A stretch of 64,000 nucleotides of DNA from Spongilla lacustris (Eukaryota > Porifera > Demospongiae > Spongillida > Spongillidae), in the NCBI GenBank assembly GCA_949361645.1, contig OX442423.1, positions 5,493,505-5,557,504 of the forward strand, in the 5' to 3' direction. The position numbers and the translations under genes are program-made. The notes beneath the pieces are model-generated. The model ran no database searches. It saw nothing but the letters and a program-made list of their open reading frames with translations, and was not told the origin of the DNA. Positions within the stretch are counted from its first letter, which is position 1. Each line of letters opens with the position of its first letter. Below are positions 33,500 to 46,640 of the stretch, in pieces.

Positions 33500-36400
33500 A
33501 GGTAGGACAGTGTCCATTGTCACAGAATGTGCATAGGGTGACTGCAGATGGAGCAAATGTGCTTCCACTGTATGCCTTGTTGACATGTCTACAGGAATGG
33601 TAGGGGTAGTTAGAAAAATTCTTAGCTGATACCTCACTAGTGAGAAATGTGTGGGGAACACCCATGGTGTATATTTGGTGTAATGACTGGGACACTGTCA
33701 AGTGTCACAGAATGCATAGGGTGACTGCAGATGGAGCGCATGTGCTTCCACTGCATACCTTGTTGTCACATGTATAGGGAGGGTAGGGGTGGTTAGAAAA
33801 TGTTTAGCTGAGTCCCCACTAGTAAGACATGTGTGTGGCACACCACTGTTGAGTTGGTGTAATTTCTGGGACACTGTCAAGTGTCACAGAATGCATTGGG
33901 TGACTGCAGAATGGAGCAAATGTGTTTCCACTGGATGCCTTGTTGAGCCACGTACAGGAAGGTTAGGGGTGGTTATAAAAATGTTTAGCTGAGTCCCCAC
34001 TAGTGAGACATGTGTGGGGAACACCCCTTGTGTATTTTTGTAATTTCTGGGACTGTCACAGAATGCATAATGTGACTGCAGATGTGCTTCCACTGCATGC
34101 CTTGTTGACACATTTACAGGAAGGGTAGGGATGGTTAGAAAAATGTTAAGCTGAGTCCCCACTATTGAGACATATGTGATGAACACCCCTGGTGTATGTA
34201 TGTAATTTCTGGGACACTATCAAGTGTCACAGAATGCATAGAGTGACTGCAGAATGGAGCGAATGTGTGTCCAGTACATACCTTGTTAAGCCATGTACAG
34301 GAAGGGTAGGGGTTGTTTGAAAAATGTTTAGCTGAGTCCCCACTAGTGAGACATGTGTGGGGAAGACCCCTGGTGTATGTTTGTAATTTCTGGGACTCTA
34401 TCAAGTGTCACAGAATGCATAGGGTGACTGCAGATGGAGTGAATGCACTTCCACTGCATGCCTTGTTGACACATGTATAGGGAGGGTAGGGGTGGTTAGA
34501 GAAATGTTTAGCTGAGTCCCCACTAGTGAAACATGTGTGTGGTACACCACTGTTGAGTTGGTGTTATTTCTGGGACACTGTCAAGTGCCACAGAATGCAT
34601 AGAGTGACTGCAGAATTGAGCAAATGTGTTTCCACTGCATGCCTTGTTGAGCCATGTACAGGAAGGGTAGGGGTGGTTAGAAAAGTGTTTAGCTGAGTCC
34701 CCACTAGTGAGACATGTGGGGGGAACACCCTTGTAATTTCTGGGACACTATTAAGTGTCACAGAATGCATATAGTGACTGCAGATGTTCTTCCACAGCAT
34801 GCCTTGTTGACACATGTATAGGGAGGGTAGGGGTGGTTAGAAAATAGTTTAGTTGAGTCCCCACTAGTAAGACAAGTGTATGATACACCACTGTTAAGTT
34901 GGTGTACTTTCTGGGACACTGTCAAGGCATTGGGTGACTGCAGAATGGAGCAAATATGTTTCTACTGCATGCCTTGTTGAGCCACGTACAGGAAGGGTAT
35001 GGGTGGTTACAAAAATGTTAAGCTGAGTCCCCACTAGTGAGACATGTGTGGGGAAGACCCCTGGTGTATATTTGTAGTATCTGAGACTCTATCAAGTGTC
35101 ACTGAATGCATAGGATGACTGCAGGTGGAGTGAATGCACTTCCACTGCATGCTTTGTTGACACATGTATAGGGAGGGTAGGGATGGTTAGAAAAATATTT
35201 AGCTGAGTCCCCACTAGTGAGACATGTGTGTGATACACGACTGTTGAGTTGGTGTACTTTCTGGGATAGTGTCAAGGCATTGGGTGACTGCAGAATGGAG
35301 CTACTGCATGCCTTCTTGAGCCATGTACAGGAAGGGTAGGTGTGGTAAGAAAAATGTTTAGCTGAGTCCTTAATCTGTGGGGAACACCCCTGGTGTATTT
35401 TTGTAATTTTTGGGACTCTATCAAGTGCATAGGGTGATGGCAGATGTGCTTCCACTGCATGCCTTGTTGACTTGTTCTGCAGTCATGTACAGGAAGGGTA
35501 CGGGTAGTTATAAAAATATTTAGCTGAGTCCCCACTAGTGAGACATGTGTGAAGAAGACCCGGGTGTGTTTTTGTAAATTCTGGGACACTATCACGTGTC
35601 ACAGAATGCATAGAGTGACTGCAGAATGGAGCGAATGTGTGTCCAGTGCATACCTTGTTAAGCCATATACAGGAAGGGTAGGGTTGGTTAGAAGAATGTT
35701 TAGCTGAGTCCCCACTAGTTAGACATGTGTGGGGAACATCCTTGGTATATGTTTGTAATTTCTGGGACTCTATCAAGTGTCACAGAATGCATAGGGTGAC
35801 TGCAGATGGAGAGAATGCGCTTCCACTGCATGCCTTGTTGACACATGTATAGGGAGGGTAGGGGTGGTTAGAGAAATGTTTAGCTGAGTCCACACTAGTG
35901 AGACATGTGTGTGGTACACCACTGTTGAGTTGGTGTAATTTCTGGGACACTGTCAAGTGTCACAGACTGCATTGGGTGACTGCAGAATTGAGCAAATGGG
36001 TAGGGGTGGTTATAAAAATGTTTATTTCAGTCCCCATTAGTAAGACAAGTGAGTGATCCACCACTGTTGAGTTGGTGTACTTTCTGTGACAATGTCAAGG
36101 CATTGGGTTACTGCAGAATGGAGCAAATGTGTTTCCACTGCATGCCATGTTGAGCCATGTATAGGGTTATTTGAAAAATGTTAAGCTGAGTCCCCACTAG
36201 TGAGACATGTATGGGGAAGACCCCTGGTGTGTTTTTGAAATTTCTGGGACATTTTTCAAGTGTCAGAGAATGCATAGGGTGACTGCAGATGGAGCGAATG
36301 TGCTTCCACTACAGACCTTGTTGACACTTGTATAGGAATGGTAGGGGTTGTTTGAAAAATGCTTAACTGAGTCTACATTAGTGAGACATGTGTTTGGTAC

Positions 36401-37085
36401 ACCCCTGTTGAGTTGGTGTAATTTCTGGGTCACTATCAAGTGTCACAGAATGCATTGGGTGACTGCAGAATGGAGTGTATGTGTTTCCACTGCATGCCTT
36501 GTTGACACATGTACAGGAAGGGTATGGGTGGTTAGAAAAATGTTTAGCTGAGTCCTTAATGTGTGGGGAACACCCTGTGTGTATTTTTGTAATTTCTGGG
36601 ACTCTATCAAGTGTCACAGAATGCATGGGGTGACTGCAGTTGTGCTTCCACTGCATGCCTTGTTGACACATATATAGGAAGAGTAGGGGTTGTTTGAAAA
36701 ATGTTTACCTGAGTCCCATCTAGTGAGACATGTGTGGGAAACACCCCAGGTGTATTTTGTAATTTCTGGGACTCTACCAAGCATCACAGTATGCATAGGG
36801 TGACTGCAGATGGAGCGAATGTGCTTCCACTGCATGCCATGTTGAAACATGTATAGGGAGGGTTGGGGTGAATAGAAAAATGTTTAGCTGAGTCCCCACT
36901 AGTGAGACATGTGTGTGGTACACCACTGTTGAGTTGGTGTAATTTCTGGGACACTGTCAAGTGTCACAGAATGCAAAGGGTGTCTGTAGAATGGTTCGAA
37001 TGTGCTTCTACTGTATGCCTTGTTGACAGATCTATAGGAAGGGTATGGGTGGTTTGAAAACTGTTTAGCTGAGTCCCTACTGGCT
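33500..37085 (+). repeat. Element C left satellite array (~160-181-bp units, ~20)
   Basis: Units carry 'ggtgactgcagaatggagc', 'tgcatgccttgttgacacat', 'gctgagtccccactagtgag' and 'aatttctgggacactgtcaa'. Spacing between matching words is mostly 180-181 bp (for example 34,099, 34,279, 34,459, 34,640) with shorter variants. It is continuous with the unique arm. Short open frames in it are artefacts. Confidence 0.93.
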
Positions 37086-37089
37086 CGGT

Positions 37090-38005
37090 CTCCAGTAATC
37101 AAACATGGGTGTTGAACACCAGTGGTGTGTTTGTGGATTCTGTCTGCTTCTCCATCACAGGAACAATGGGGTGTTTCAGACTGTTACTGATAGATATTTA
37201 TCTCTCTTTCTGACTGTTAAAAGTGGCTTGTGTGTCTCAAGATTTTAGTGTGCAGACTGGTTGAGAGAAATCTCTCTATCTCATTATTACATAGGTGTTG
37301 CTGTGTGGATTAAGGTCTCTCTGCCTTTCTGGTATGAATGGGTTGTCTCTCACCATGACTGGTATAAATTGTCAGCTATGTACAAAGGGGTCTAACTGTC
37401 TAAATTGTGGATAATGGTGCCTGTGTCTAACTTACAGTGTAGGTTCTAAAGTGTTTGTGCATTAGTGCTCATTTTTTACACTAGTACTGAGTGCTTGAGC
37501 CTTATGCTGCCCCTTCTATTTCAGGAATCAGTGGTATGTGGTGTACATAATGTACCTGCAGAGTAGAGTTGTGATGCCTCAAGTATGTCTCTATGCACTT
37601 GTCTTTATGCCCTGGACCATCCAGTGATAGAGGAATAAAGAACTGGATATACCAATCCTTTACCTCCATCTTCAAGTGTACTACATGATAAAGAATTGTC
37701 GAGGTCACATGACTCCCATTTTGTGTTTTTGTGTGTAAAGACCTGTATGTACAGTTTTAGAAAAAACATGATAACAGAGGCAAATATGAAAGGAGTTATG
37801 TGCATTTGTGGAATCCTATGTAGTTATAATGAGCTCACACCCACAATAGGGCAATGCACTGTAACTTGTTCTGGGAGAGAGGGTTATGGTTGTGCAAGTT
37901 TGAATGGCAAGTGACTATGGATCACTGTACTGTTAATACAAATTAACTCGCAGTTACAATAATATGCACTTGGATTACAATGTTGACATAATAGCTTGCA
38001 CAAAT
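37090..38005. other. Central region of element C, left part
   Basis: No gene recognised. Several 'gtctctctg' words and one weak open stretch (37,696-37,914, plus) without motif. Confidence 0.35.
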
Positions 38006-38010
38006 AAGTT

Positions 38011-39074
38011 CTAAAAGTAGTTTTCTATATGTAGTCCTAAAACTTCAACAATCTTTTGTGCTCTTTTTGTTACACATTTAGTAGCATTTTTAACACTGTG
38101 GTTCGGTATATCACTAATGGCATCTGATATGGCTTGTTTGAGGTCCGGAATAGTTTTGGGGCTCTGTGCGTACACAATTCCTTTCAGGTAACCCCAAAGC
38201 CAAAAATCCAAAGGTGTCAAATCCGGACTTGGCCCTCCACGGCACATCATCTGTCCTCGAAGGTGTTGTTTAGCCATTCTGTGACTTCATGAAAATAGTG
38301 AGATGGTGCTCCATCTTGTTGAAATATTATTTCCTCAATTTTGTCCTCATCAAGAGATGATTGGAGATATGGCCAAAGGCGTTTTAACATTCCTAGATAT
38401 AACTTTCCTGTCACTGTGCCCTGTTCAAAAAAGTATGGTCCTATGATTTCATCATTAAGGAGTCCACTCCAGACCATGATGCCTTCCTTTTTATATGCCC
38501 TGTCAACTGTTTTTCGAGGATTGGTTTTGGCCCATGTGATTGCATTATGGATGTTTACTTTACCATTTAATTTAAATATTGCCTCATCCATCCACAAAAT
38601 ATTCTCCTCATATTCATTGTTGTACTCGACCTTCTCCAACCATTCCTCTGCCCATTCCACTCTTTTCTCATAGTCTCCTTCTTTCAGTTCCTGAACCATT
38701 CTGCTCCTGTAAGCTTTCATCTTCAAGTCCTTTCGGATAACTGTTCGTACTGTGCTATATGGTATATCTGTGGCACATGATATTCGCCTCAATGATAACT
38801 CAGGGTCATCATTAATTTTCCTATCTATAGCCTGTATGTTGACTGGACTTCTTCCACTTCTCCTCCTCCCTGAACGCTTACGATCATCTGTGCCACCAGT
38901 GTCATAGAATCGTTTCACTGTCCTTAGCACAGTGGATGGGCTTAGAGTGCCATGTCCAGGATACTTCACCTTGAACTGTCTAACTGTTTCACTTGCATTT
39001 CTCGTTTCTGCATATAGCATCACAATAGTCACTCTCTGATCCTTTGTAAGCTTTGCTCCAGTCATGCTGTACAA
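38011..39074 (-). pseudogene. Tc1/mariner-family transposase, broken near the third catalytic Asp
   Basis: Read from ATG 39,074 (MYSMTGAKLTKDQRV; a second Met is at 39,065). N-terminal paired-type helix-turn-helix regions are followed by the basic 'DRKRSGRRRSGRSPVN'. The catalytic Asp residues are in 'NILWMDEAIFKLNGK' and 'EIIFQQDGAPSHYFHE'; the frame then ends at 'NNTFEDR'. The next frame resumes with 'CRGGPSPDLTPLDFWLWGYL' to the stop at 38,011. One frameshift plus an apparent loss of about five residues before SPDL (the family usually has a W-P-P-R-like step there) disrupts the DD-D spacing. It is otherwise about full length (340-350 residues). Position in the centre of element C suggests it is C's own transposase. 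Confidence 0.85.
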
Positions 39075-39103
39075 AATGATTTCAGTAGTTTTTTTTCCTG
39101 CAG

Positions 39104-39214
39104 TGCTTTTATAGTGCAGTGGAGCAATTCTATTGGTTCCCGCCTATCACAGTGCTGGATTGATTCTATTGGTTCCCGCCCAATCACAGTAGAGTGTTTC
39201 TATTGGTTCCCGCC
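39104..39214 (-). promoter_or_regulatory. Compact promoter: three E2F+CCAAT modules and TATA box
   Basis: Three copies of 'ttctattggttcccgcc' (39,128-39,144; 39,164-39,180; 39,198-39,214), 34-36 bp apart. On the gene's strand each reads GGCGGGAACCAATAGAA: an E2F-type site (GGCGGGAA) touching a CCAAT box (NF-Y type). A TATA box (CTATAAAAGC, about 39,105-39,114, minus) follows, some 35-45 bp before the first ATG codons. E2F/CCAAT pairs are typical of S-phase animal promoters. Confidence 0.72.
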
Positions 39215-39219
39215 AAAAT

Positions 39220-41055
39220 GCACTACAGCTAATTGATCCTTATTTCCTGTACTTTCTCGCAGGCACATGATATTGAGGTTTATTGCTTTTCAGTCCTACA
39301 TCAAAATGCATTCAATCTGATGGAGGATATTAACATAGGTACCATATTATCTTATATGTTATCTGTATTAGTGTCAATGTATTATTGTGTGTGTTTGCAT
39401 ATGCACATGTAAATATGTGAGACTGTGATTTTAAAATTCAGTCTATTCTTAATAGTATCTTTTTTATTTGTGTGATTGTGAGAACATGGTTAGGTTTAAC
39501 TGCACACACACTTGTGTGGTCACGTGCATGGGAGCATAGAATAACTCACCAGACCTAAATGTAGTTTCTTAGCATAGGGAGATGGGAGACATGGAGATAA
39601 AGTTGTAGAAAGGTGACAGATAGATGTATGGTGAGGATGGGATAGGAGTGTGACCGAATGAAGTTGCTGGCTGTTACATGTAACCCCTTTGGGAGTGCAT
39701 GTGTGTGGTGTAGAAGAGCCTTTTTCTTGGGAGTATCTGACCTTATGAACTGTATCACATGTACCTGCAGGCCAATAGGAGCATGAGAAAGCAAACAGAA
39801 TGTTATGTTTCTGTATTCCTTTGATGTCTAGTAGTGCAGTAAGAGGAGGGGCTTATAACACCTCCCCATGACCTCTATGAGTAATTTGCATTGATTATGA
39901 CACCTGCAACCTCCCACAATCCTCCTACCCATCCTATCTCACACATATTCATGAAAGCAGAAAGAAAGGTTCCTCTGTCCAACATGCACAGATAAAGGTC
40001 CAATGGTTGCATAAGCAGTGGGGAGTAATTCCTCTGTTGCACAGAAGTCTCAGTTACAGAAAGGTTCCACTGTGTCATCTGCCTCAGTGATAGAGAGAAA
40101 GGTACCTATTTTAGGTAGTTGAAAAGAGGTCTCTCAGCTTCCAAAACAGAGGGTGGCAGTTCTGTTTCCTGGACCATGAGTTTAGTTGATTAATAGTGCA
40201 CATACACACACACTCTCCTACGCTTTCTTGAACACACGATACATATTACCACATCAAGCTTCTAAAAATTGATATTTGCAATAAATACACTACACAAAAC
40301 AAAAAAAGATAGTCATGTCACAAAGACAAATTTCCATTATGCAGTAGGAAAGGATTAATCGGTATCTCCAGTTGTTACTTCATCCAAAGCAGCACGGTCC
40401 TAGTGTGGAGAACATAAAGACATGCAGACACATACTTATGTACTTGAGGAGACATTCCTTTACCAGAAGTCTTGTTTCTTTTTTAATTTACCTCTCCAAA
40501 GTCTCAATGTTTGCCTCTTTAGCATGCAAGTAACAACTGTGCCGGCACACATGAAGTGTGAAGACTGAGTAGAAAAAAATACTAGTCTTAAGAAAACACA
40601 AACACACACACATACACACACATGTAAACCACTCATGTATAAATATACAGGAAGGAATATCTTCATTCATTGATGCATTCATTTTTCACACATCTCCCAC
40701 ATCTCTCTGTCTCCAATCTGTTCTGCTACTCTGCCTCCATACTCACCTTATACTTTTTCCACCGCCAAATTACAAGATAACAAAGTCATTACAAATAAGA
40801 GGGGTACCAATGGTGCAAATGTATGAGAAGTCCCAAGTGAGGCATCTAAATACCTTACTGGTAGTGAAAGAAAAGGCAGTGTGTGTCACATGGGACATAC
40901 TTGTAAGTGTAAGGCAAAATTTTTTACCTATCAATTTAGCAGCAATTTAGAGACACGTGACCAAATGGAGAGGAAGCTCTCTGCATAGCTGGTAGTAAGA
41001 ATGGGTAAAGATATCCCTCATTTAGTTTGCAGAGTGACCTACAATGTACATGTAT
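39220..41055. other. Central region of element C, right part
   Basis: No gene recognised. A CA microsatellite lies at 40,596-40,624. Words such as 'ccattgggacc' begin to appear near 41,060. Confidence 0.35.
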
Positions 41056-41059
41056 ATCA

Positions 41060-41455
41060 CCATTGGGACCCCATTTTGTGTACCATTGGGACCCCTCTAA
41101 TGTTTACACTATAGGGACCACACAACAGTGGGACCCCCATTTTGTGTACACCATCAAAACTTTTAATGTGTGCGCGAACAGGACCTCTCTTATGTGTCCA
41201 CCATTGGGACACCTCTTATGTGTACACCATTGGGACCCCTCTTATGTGTGCATCATTGGGACCCCTCTTATGTGCACACCATTGGGACCCCTCTTATGTG
41301 TACACCATTGGGACCCTTCTTATGTGTACACCATTGGAACCCCTCTTATGTGTGCACCATTGGGACCCCTCTTATGTGCACACCATTGGGACCCCTCTTA
41401 TGTGTACACCATTGGGACCCCTCTTATGTGTGCACCATTGGGACCCCTATTAGGC
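41060..41455 (+). repeat. 26-bp minisatellite derived from element C arm
   Basis: About 13 copies of 'accattgggacccctcttat' plus 'gtgtac', irregular at the left. A single unit-like motif ('ccattgggacccctctaatg') exists in the unique arm at about 46,670, so the array appears to have grown from arm sequence. All three frames are open; the peptides are artefacts. Confidence 0.9.
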
Positions 41456-41715
41456 CCTAGCTCCCCTGAGGCACACGTATCTTAGCGTGGTGGGACGTTA
41501 CAGTGCGAGCTGTTTCAGCGAGTTGCATGTTGTTCTGCTCGAAGTGATGTTATTTTCTCTGAATACTGTCTGTAACAGGAAACAAATGCGCGGGGCTTAC
41601 ATTCTGAACTGATGATTAGTTATTCATGTACAACATACCGTCTATGATCAATAATGTTCTGCTCTATGTGGTTACATGCACCCGTGTAGCTGCAGTGCTG
41701 AACTGGTTCTGTACT
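41440..41715 (-). repeat. Third copy of an element C arm segment
   Basis: Matches about 46,765-47,020 in the same orientation ('cctgaggcacacgtatctta', 'gcgagctgtttcagcgagtt', 'tggttacatgcacccgtgta'). It borders the inner edge of the right array, so that array is flanked by arm sequence on both sides. Confidence 0.8.
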
Positions 41716-41724
41716 TTTCCCTTT

Positions 41725-44700
41725 ATGTAGATATGTCAACAAATCATGCAGTGGAAACACATTCACTCCATTCTGCAGTCACCCAATGCATTCTATGACA
41801 CTTGATAGTGATCCAGAAATTACACCAACTCAACAGGGGTGTAGCAAACACATGTCTCACTAGTGAGGACTCAGATAAGCATTGTCAAACAACCCCTACC
41901 ATTCCTATACAAGTGTCAACAAGGTCTGTCGTGGAAGCACATTCGCTCCATCTGCAGTCACCCTATGCATTCTCTGACACTTGATAAAGTCCCAGAAATT
42001 ACAAAAACACACCAGGGGTCTTCCCCACACATGTCTCACTAGTGGGGACTCAGCTAAACATTTTTCAAACAACACCTACCCTTCCTATACATGGCTCAAC
42101 AAGGCATACAGTGGAAACACATTTGCTCCATTCTGCAGTCACCCAATGCCTTGACATTGTCACAGAAAGTACACCAACTAAACAGTGGTGTATCACTCAC
42201 TTGTCTTACTAGTGGGGACTCAACTAAACATTCTTTTAACCACCCCTAACATTCCTGTACATGTGTCAACAAGGCATGCAGTGGAAGCATATCTGCAATC
42301 ACCCAATGCATTCTGTGACACTTGATAGTGTCCCAGAAATAACAAAAATACACCAGGGGTGTTCCCCACACACGTCTCACTAGTGGGGACTCAGCTAAAC
42401 ATTTGTCAAACCACCCCTACCCTTCCTGTACATGGCTCAACAAGGCATGCATTGGAAACACATTTGCTCCATTCAGCAGTCACCCAATGCATTCTGTGAC
42501 ACTTGACAGTGTCCCAGAAATTACACCAACTCAACAGTGGTGTACCACACACATGTTTCACTAGTGGGGACTCAGCTAAACATTTTTCTATTCACCCCTA
42601 CCCTCCCTATACATGTGTCAACCTGGCATGCAGTAAAAGCACATTCGCTCCATCTGCAGTCAACCTATGCATTCTGTGACACTTGATAGAGTCCCAGAAA
42701 TTACAAACATACACCAAGGGTGTTCCCCACACATGTCTAACTAGTGAAGACTCAGCTAAACATTTTTCTAACCACCCCTACCCTTCCTTGACATGGCTTA
42801 ACAAGGTATGCACTGGACACACATTCGCTCCATTCTGCAGTCACTCTATGCATTCTGTGCCACTTGATAGTGTCCCAGAATTTACAAAAACACACCAGGG
42901 TTCTTCCTCACACATGTCTCACTAGTAAGGACTCAGCTAAACATTTTTCAAATAACCCTATACATGGCTCAACATAGCATGCAGTGGAAACACATTTGCT
43001 CCATTCTGCAGTCACCCAATGCCTTGACATTGTCCCAGAAAGTACACCAACTCAACAGTGGTAGATCACTCACTTGCCTTACTAATGGGGACTGAAATAA
43101 ACATTTCTATAACCACCCCTACCCTTCCTGTAAATGTGTCAACAAGGCATGCAGTGGAAACACATTTGCTCCATTCTGCAGTCACCCAATGCTATCTGTG
43201 ACACTTGACAGTGTCACAGAAATTACACCAACTCAACAGTGGTGTACCACACACATGTCTCACTAGTGGGGACTCAGCTAAGCATTTCTCCAACCACCCC
43301 TACCCTCCCTATACATGTGTCAACAAGACATGCAGTGGAAACACATCTGCAGTCACCTTATGCATTCTGTGACACTTGATAGAGTCCCAGAAATTAAAAA
43401 AATACACAAGGGGTGTTTTCCACACATTAAGGACTCAGCTAAACATTTTTCTAACCAACCCTACCCTTCCTGTACATGGCTCAACAAGGCATACAATAGA
43501 AACATATTTGCTCCATTCTGCAGTCACCCAATGCCTTGACAGTGTCCCAGAAAGTACACCAACTCAAAAGTGGTATATCACACACTTGTCTTACTAGTGG
43601 GGACTAAACTAAACATTTTTCTAACCACCCGTACCCTCCCTATACATGTGTCAACAAGGCATACTGTGGAAGAACATCTGCACTCACCTTATGCATTCTG
43701 TGACACTTAATAGTGTCCCAGAAATTACAAAAATACAGCAGGGGTGTTCCCCACACATGTCTTACTAGTGGGGACGCAGCTAAACACTTTTCTAACCACG
43801 CCTACCCTTCCTGTACATGGCTCAACAAGGCATGCAGTGAAAACACATTTGCTCAATTCTGCAGTCACCCTATGCATTCTGTGGCACTTGACAGTGTCCC
43901 AGAAATTACACCAACTCAACAGTGGTGTACCACACACATGTCTCACTAGTGGGGACTCAGCTAAGCATTTCTCCAACCACCCCTACCCTCCCTATACATG
44001 TGTCAACAAGGCATGCAGTGGAAGCACATCTGCAGTCACCTTATGCATTCTGTGACACTTGATAGAGTCCCAGAAATTAAAAAAATACACAAGGGGTGTT
44101 TTCCACACATTAAGGACTCAGCTAAACATTTTTCTAACCAACCCTACCCTTCCTGTACATGGCTCAACAAGGCATACAATAGAAACATATTTGCTCCATT
44201 CTGCAGTCACCCAATGCCTTGACAGTGTCCCAGAAAGTACACCAACTCAAAAGTGGTATATCACACACTTGTCTTACTAGTGGGGACTAAACTAAACATT
44301 TTTCTAACCACCCGTACCCTCCCTATACATGTGTCAACAAGGCATACTGTGGAAGAACATCTGCACTCACCTTATGCATTCTGTGACACTTAATAGTGTC
44401 CCAGAAATTACAAAAATACAGCAGGGGTGTTCCCCACACATGTCTTACTAGTGGGGACGCAGCTAAACACTTTTCTAACCACGCCTACCCTTCCTGTACA
44501 TGGCTCAACAAGGCATGCAGTGAAAACACATTTGCTCAATTCTGCAGTCACCCTATGCATTCTGTGGCACTTGACAGTGTCCCAGAAATTACACCAACTC
44601 AACAGTGGTGTACCACACACATGTCTCACTAGTGGGGACTCAGCTAAACATTTTTCTAACCACCCCTACCCTCCCTATACATGTATCAACAAAGCATGCA

Positions 44701-46640
44701 GTGGAAGTGCATTCACTCCATCTGCAGTCATCCTATGCATTCTGTGACACTTGATAGAGTCCCAGAAATTACAAACGTACACCAGGGGTCTTCCCCACAC
44801 ATGTCTCACTAGTGGGGACTCAGCTAAACATTTTTCAAACCACCACTACCCTTCCTGTACATGGCTCAACAAGGCATGCAGTAGAAACATATTTGCTCCG
44901 TTCTGCAGTCACCCAATGCCTTGACAGTGTCCCAGAAAGTATACCAACTCAACAGTAGTGTATCACACACTTGTCTTACTAGAGGGGACTCAACTTAACA
45001 CTTTTCAAACCACCTCTACCCTCCATATACATGTGTCAACAAGACATGCTGTGGAAGCACATTCGTTTCATCTGCAGTCAACCTACACATTCTGTGACAC
45101 TTGACAGAGTCCCAGAAATTACAAACATACATCAGTGGTGTTCCCCACACATGTCTCATTAGTGAGGACTCAGCTAAACATTTTTCTAACCACCCCTACC
45201 CTTCCTGTAAATGTGTCAACAAGGCATGCAGTGGAAGCACATCTGCAGTCACATTATGCATTCTGTGACACTTGATAGTGTCCCAGAAATTACAAAAATA
45301 CACAAGGGGTGCTTCCCACACATTAAGGATTCAGCTAAACATTTTTCTAACCACCCCTACCCTTCCTATAAATGTGTCAACAAGGCATGCAGTGGAAGCA
45401 CATCTGCAGTCACATTATGCATTCTGTGACACTTGATAGAGTCCCAGAAATTATAAAAATACACAAGGGGTGTTTCCCACACATTAAGGATTCAGCTAAA
45501 CATTTTTCTAACCACCCCTACCCTTCCTATAAATGTGTCAACAAGGCATGCAGTGGAAGCACATCTGCAGTCACATTATACATTCTGTGACACTTGATAG
45601 AGTCCCAGAAATTACAAAAATACACAAGTGGTGTTTCCCACACATTAAGGATTCAGCTAAACATTTCTCTAACCACCCCTACCCTTCCTGTACATGGCCC
45701 AACAAGACATGCAGTGGAAACACATTTGCTCCATTCTGCAATCACCCAATGCATTCTGTGACACTTGACAGTGTCCCAGAAATTACACCAACTCATCATT
45801 GGTGAACCACACACATGTCTCACTAGTGGAGACTCAGCTAAACATTTTTCTAACCTCCCTTAACCTTCCTGTACATGGCTCAACATGGCATGCATTGGAA
45901 ACACATTTGCTCCATTCAGCCGTCACCCAATGCAACTCAACAGTGGTGTACCACACACATGTTTCACTAGTGGGGACTCAGCTAAACATTTTTCTATTCA
46001 CCCCTACCCTCCCTATACATGTGTCAACCTGGCATGCAGTAAAAGCACATTCGCTCCATCTGCAGTCAACCTACACATTCTGTGACACTTGATAGAGTCC
46101 CAGAATTTACTAAAGTACACCAGGGGTCTTCCCCACACATGTCTCACTAGTGTGGACTCAGCTAAACATTTTTCAAACAACCACTACCCTTCCTGTAAAT
46201 GTGTCAACAAGGTATGCAGTGGAAGCACATCAGCAGTCACCCAATGCATTCTGTGACACTTGACAGTGTCCCAGGAATTACATCAACTCAACATTGGTGT
46301 ACCACACACATGTTCCACTAGTGGGGACTCAGCTAAACATTTCTCTTTTCACCCCTACCCTCCCTATACATGCGTCAACAAGGTATGCAGTGGAAGCACA
46401 TGCGGTCACCTAATGCATTCTGTGACACTTGACAGTGTCCCAGAAATTACACCAAAAATACACCATGGGTGTTCCCCACACATTTCTCACTAATGCGGTA
46501 TCAGCTAAGAATTTTTCCAACCTTCCCTACCAATCCTGCATGTCAACAAGGCATACAGTGGAAGCACATTCGCTCCATCTGCAGTTACCCTATGCACATT
46601 CTGTGACAATGGACACTGTCCTACCTAAGAGATAGAGACC
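41725..46640 (-). repeat. Element C right satellite array (inverted, ~28 units)
   Basis: Reverse complement of the left array. It shows higher-order structure: a block of 683 bp near 43,240-43,925 is repeated almost exactly at 43,925-44,610, and a 161-bp unit is tripled at about 45,190-45,672. It is longer than the left array (4.9 versus 3.6 kb). Confidence 0.93.

Noticed and set aside
41027..41485. 152-codon open frame rich in His/Trp/Asp
   Set aside because: Encoded by the 26-bp minisatellite; all frames are open.
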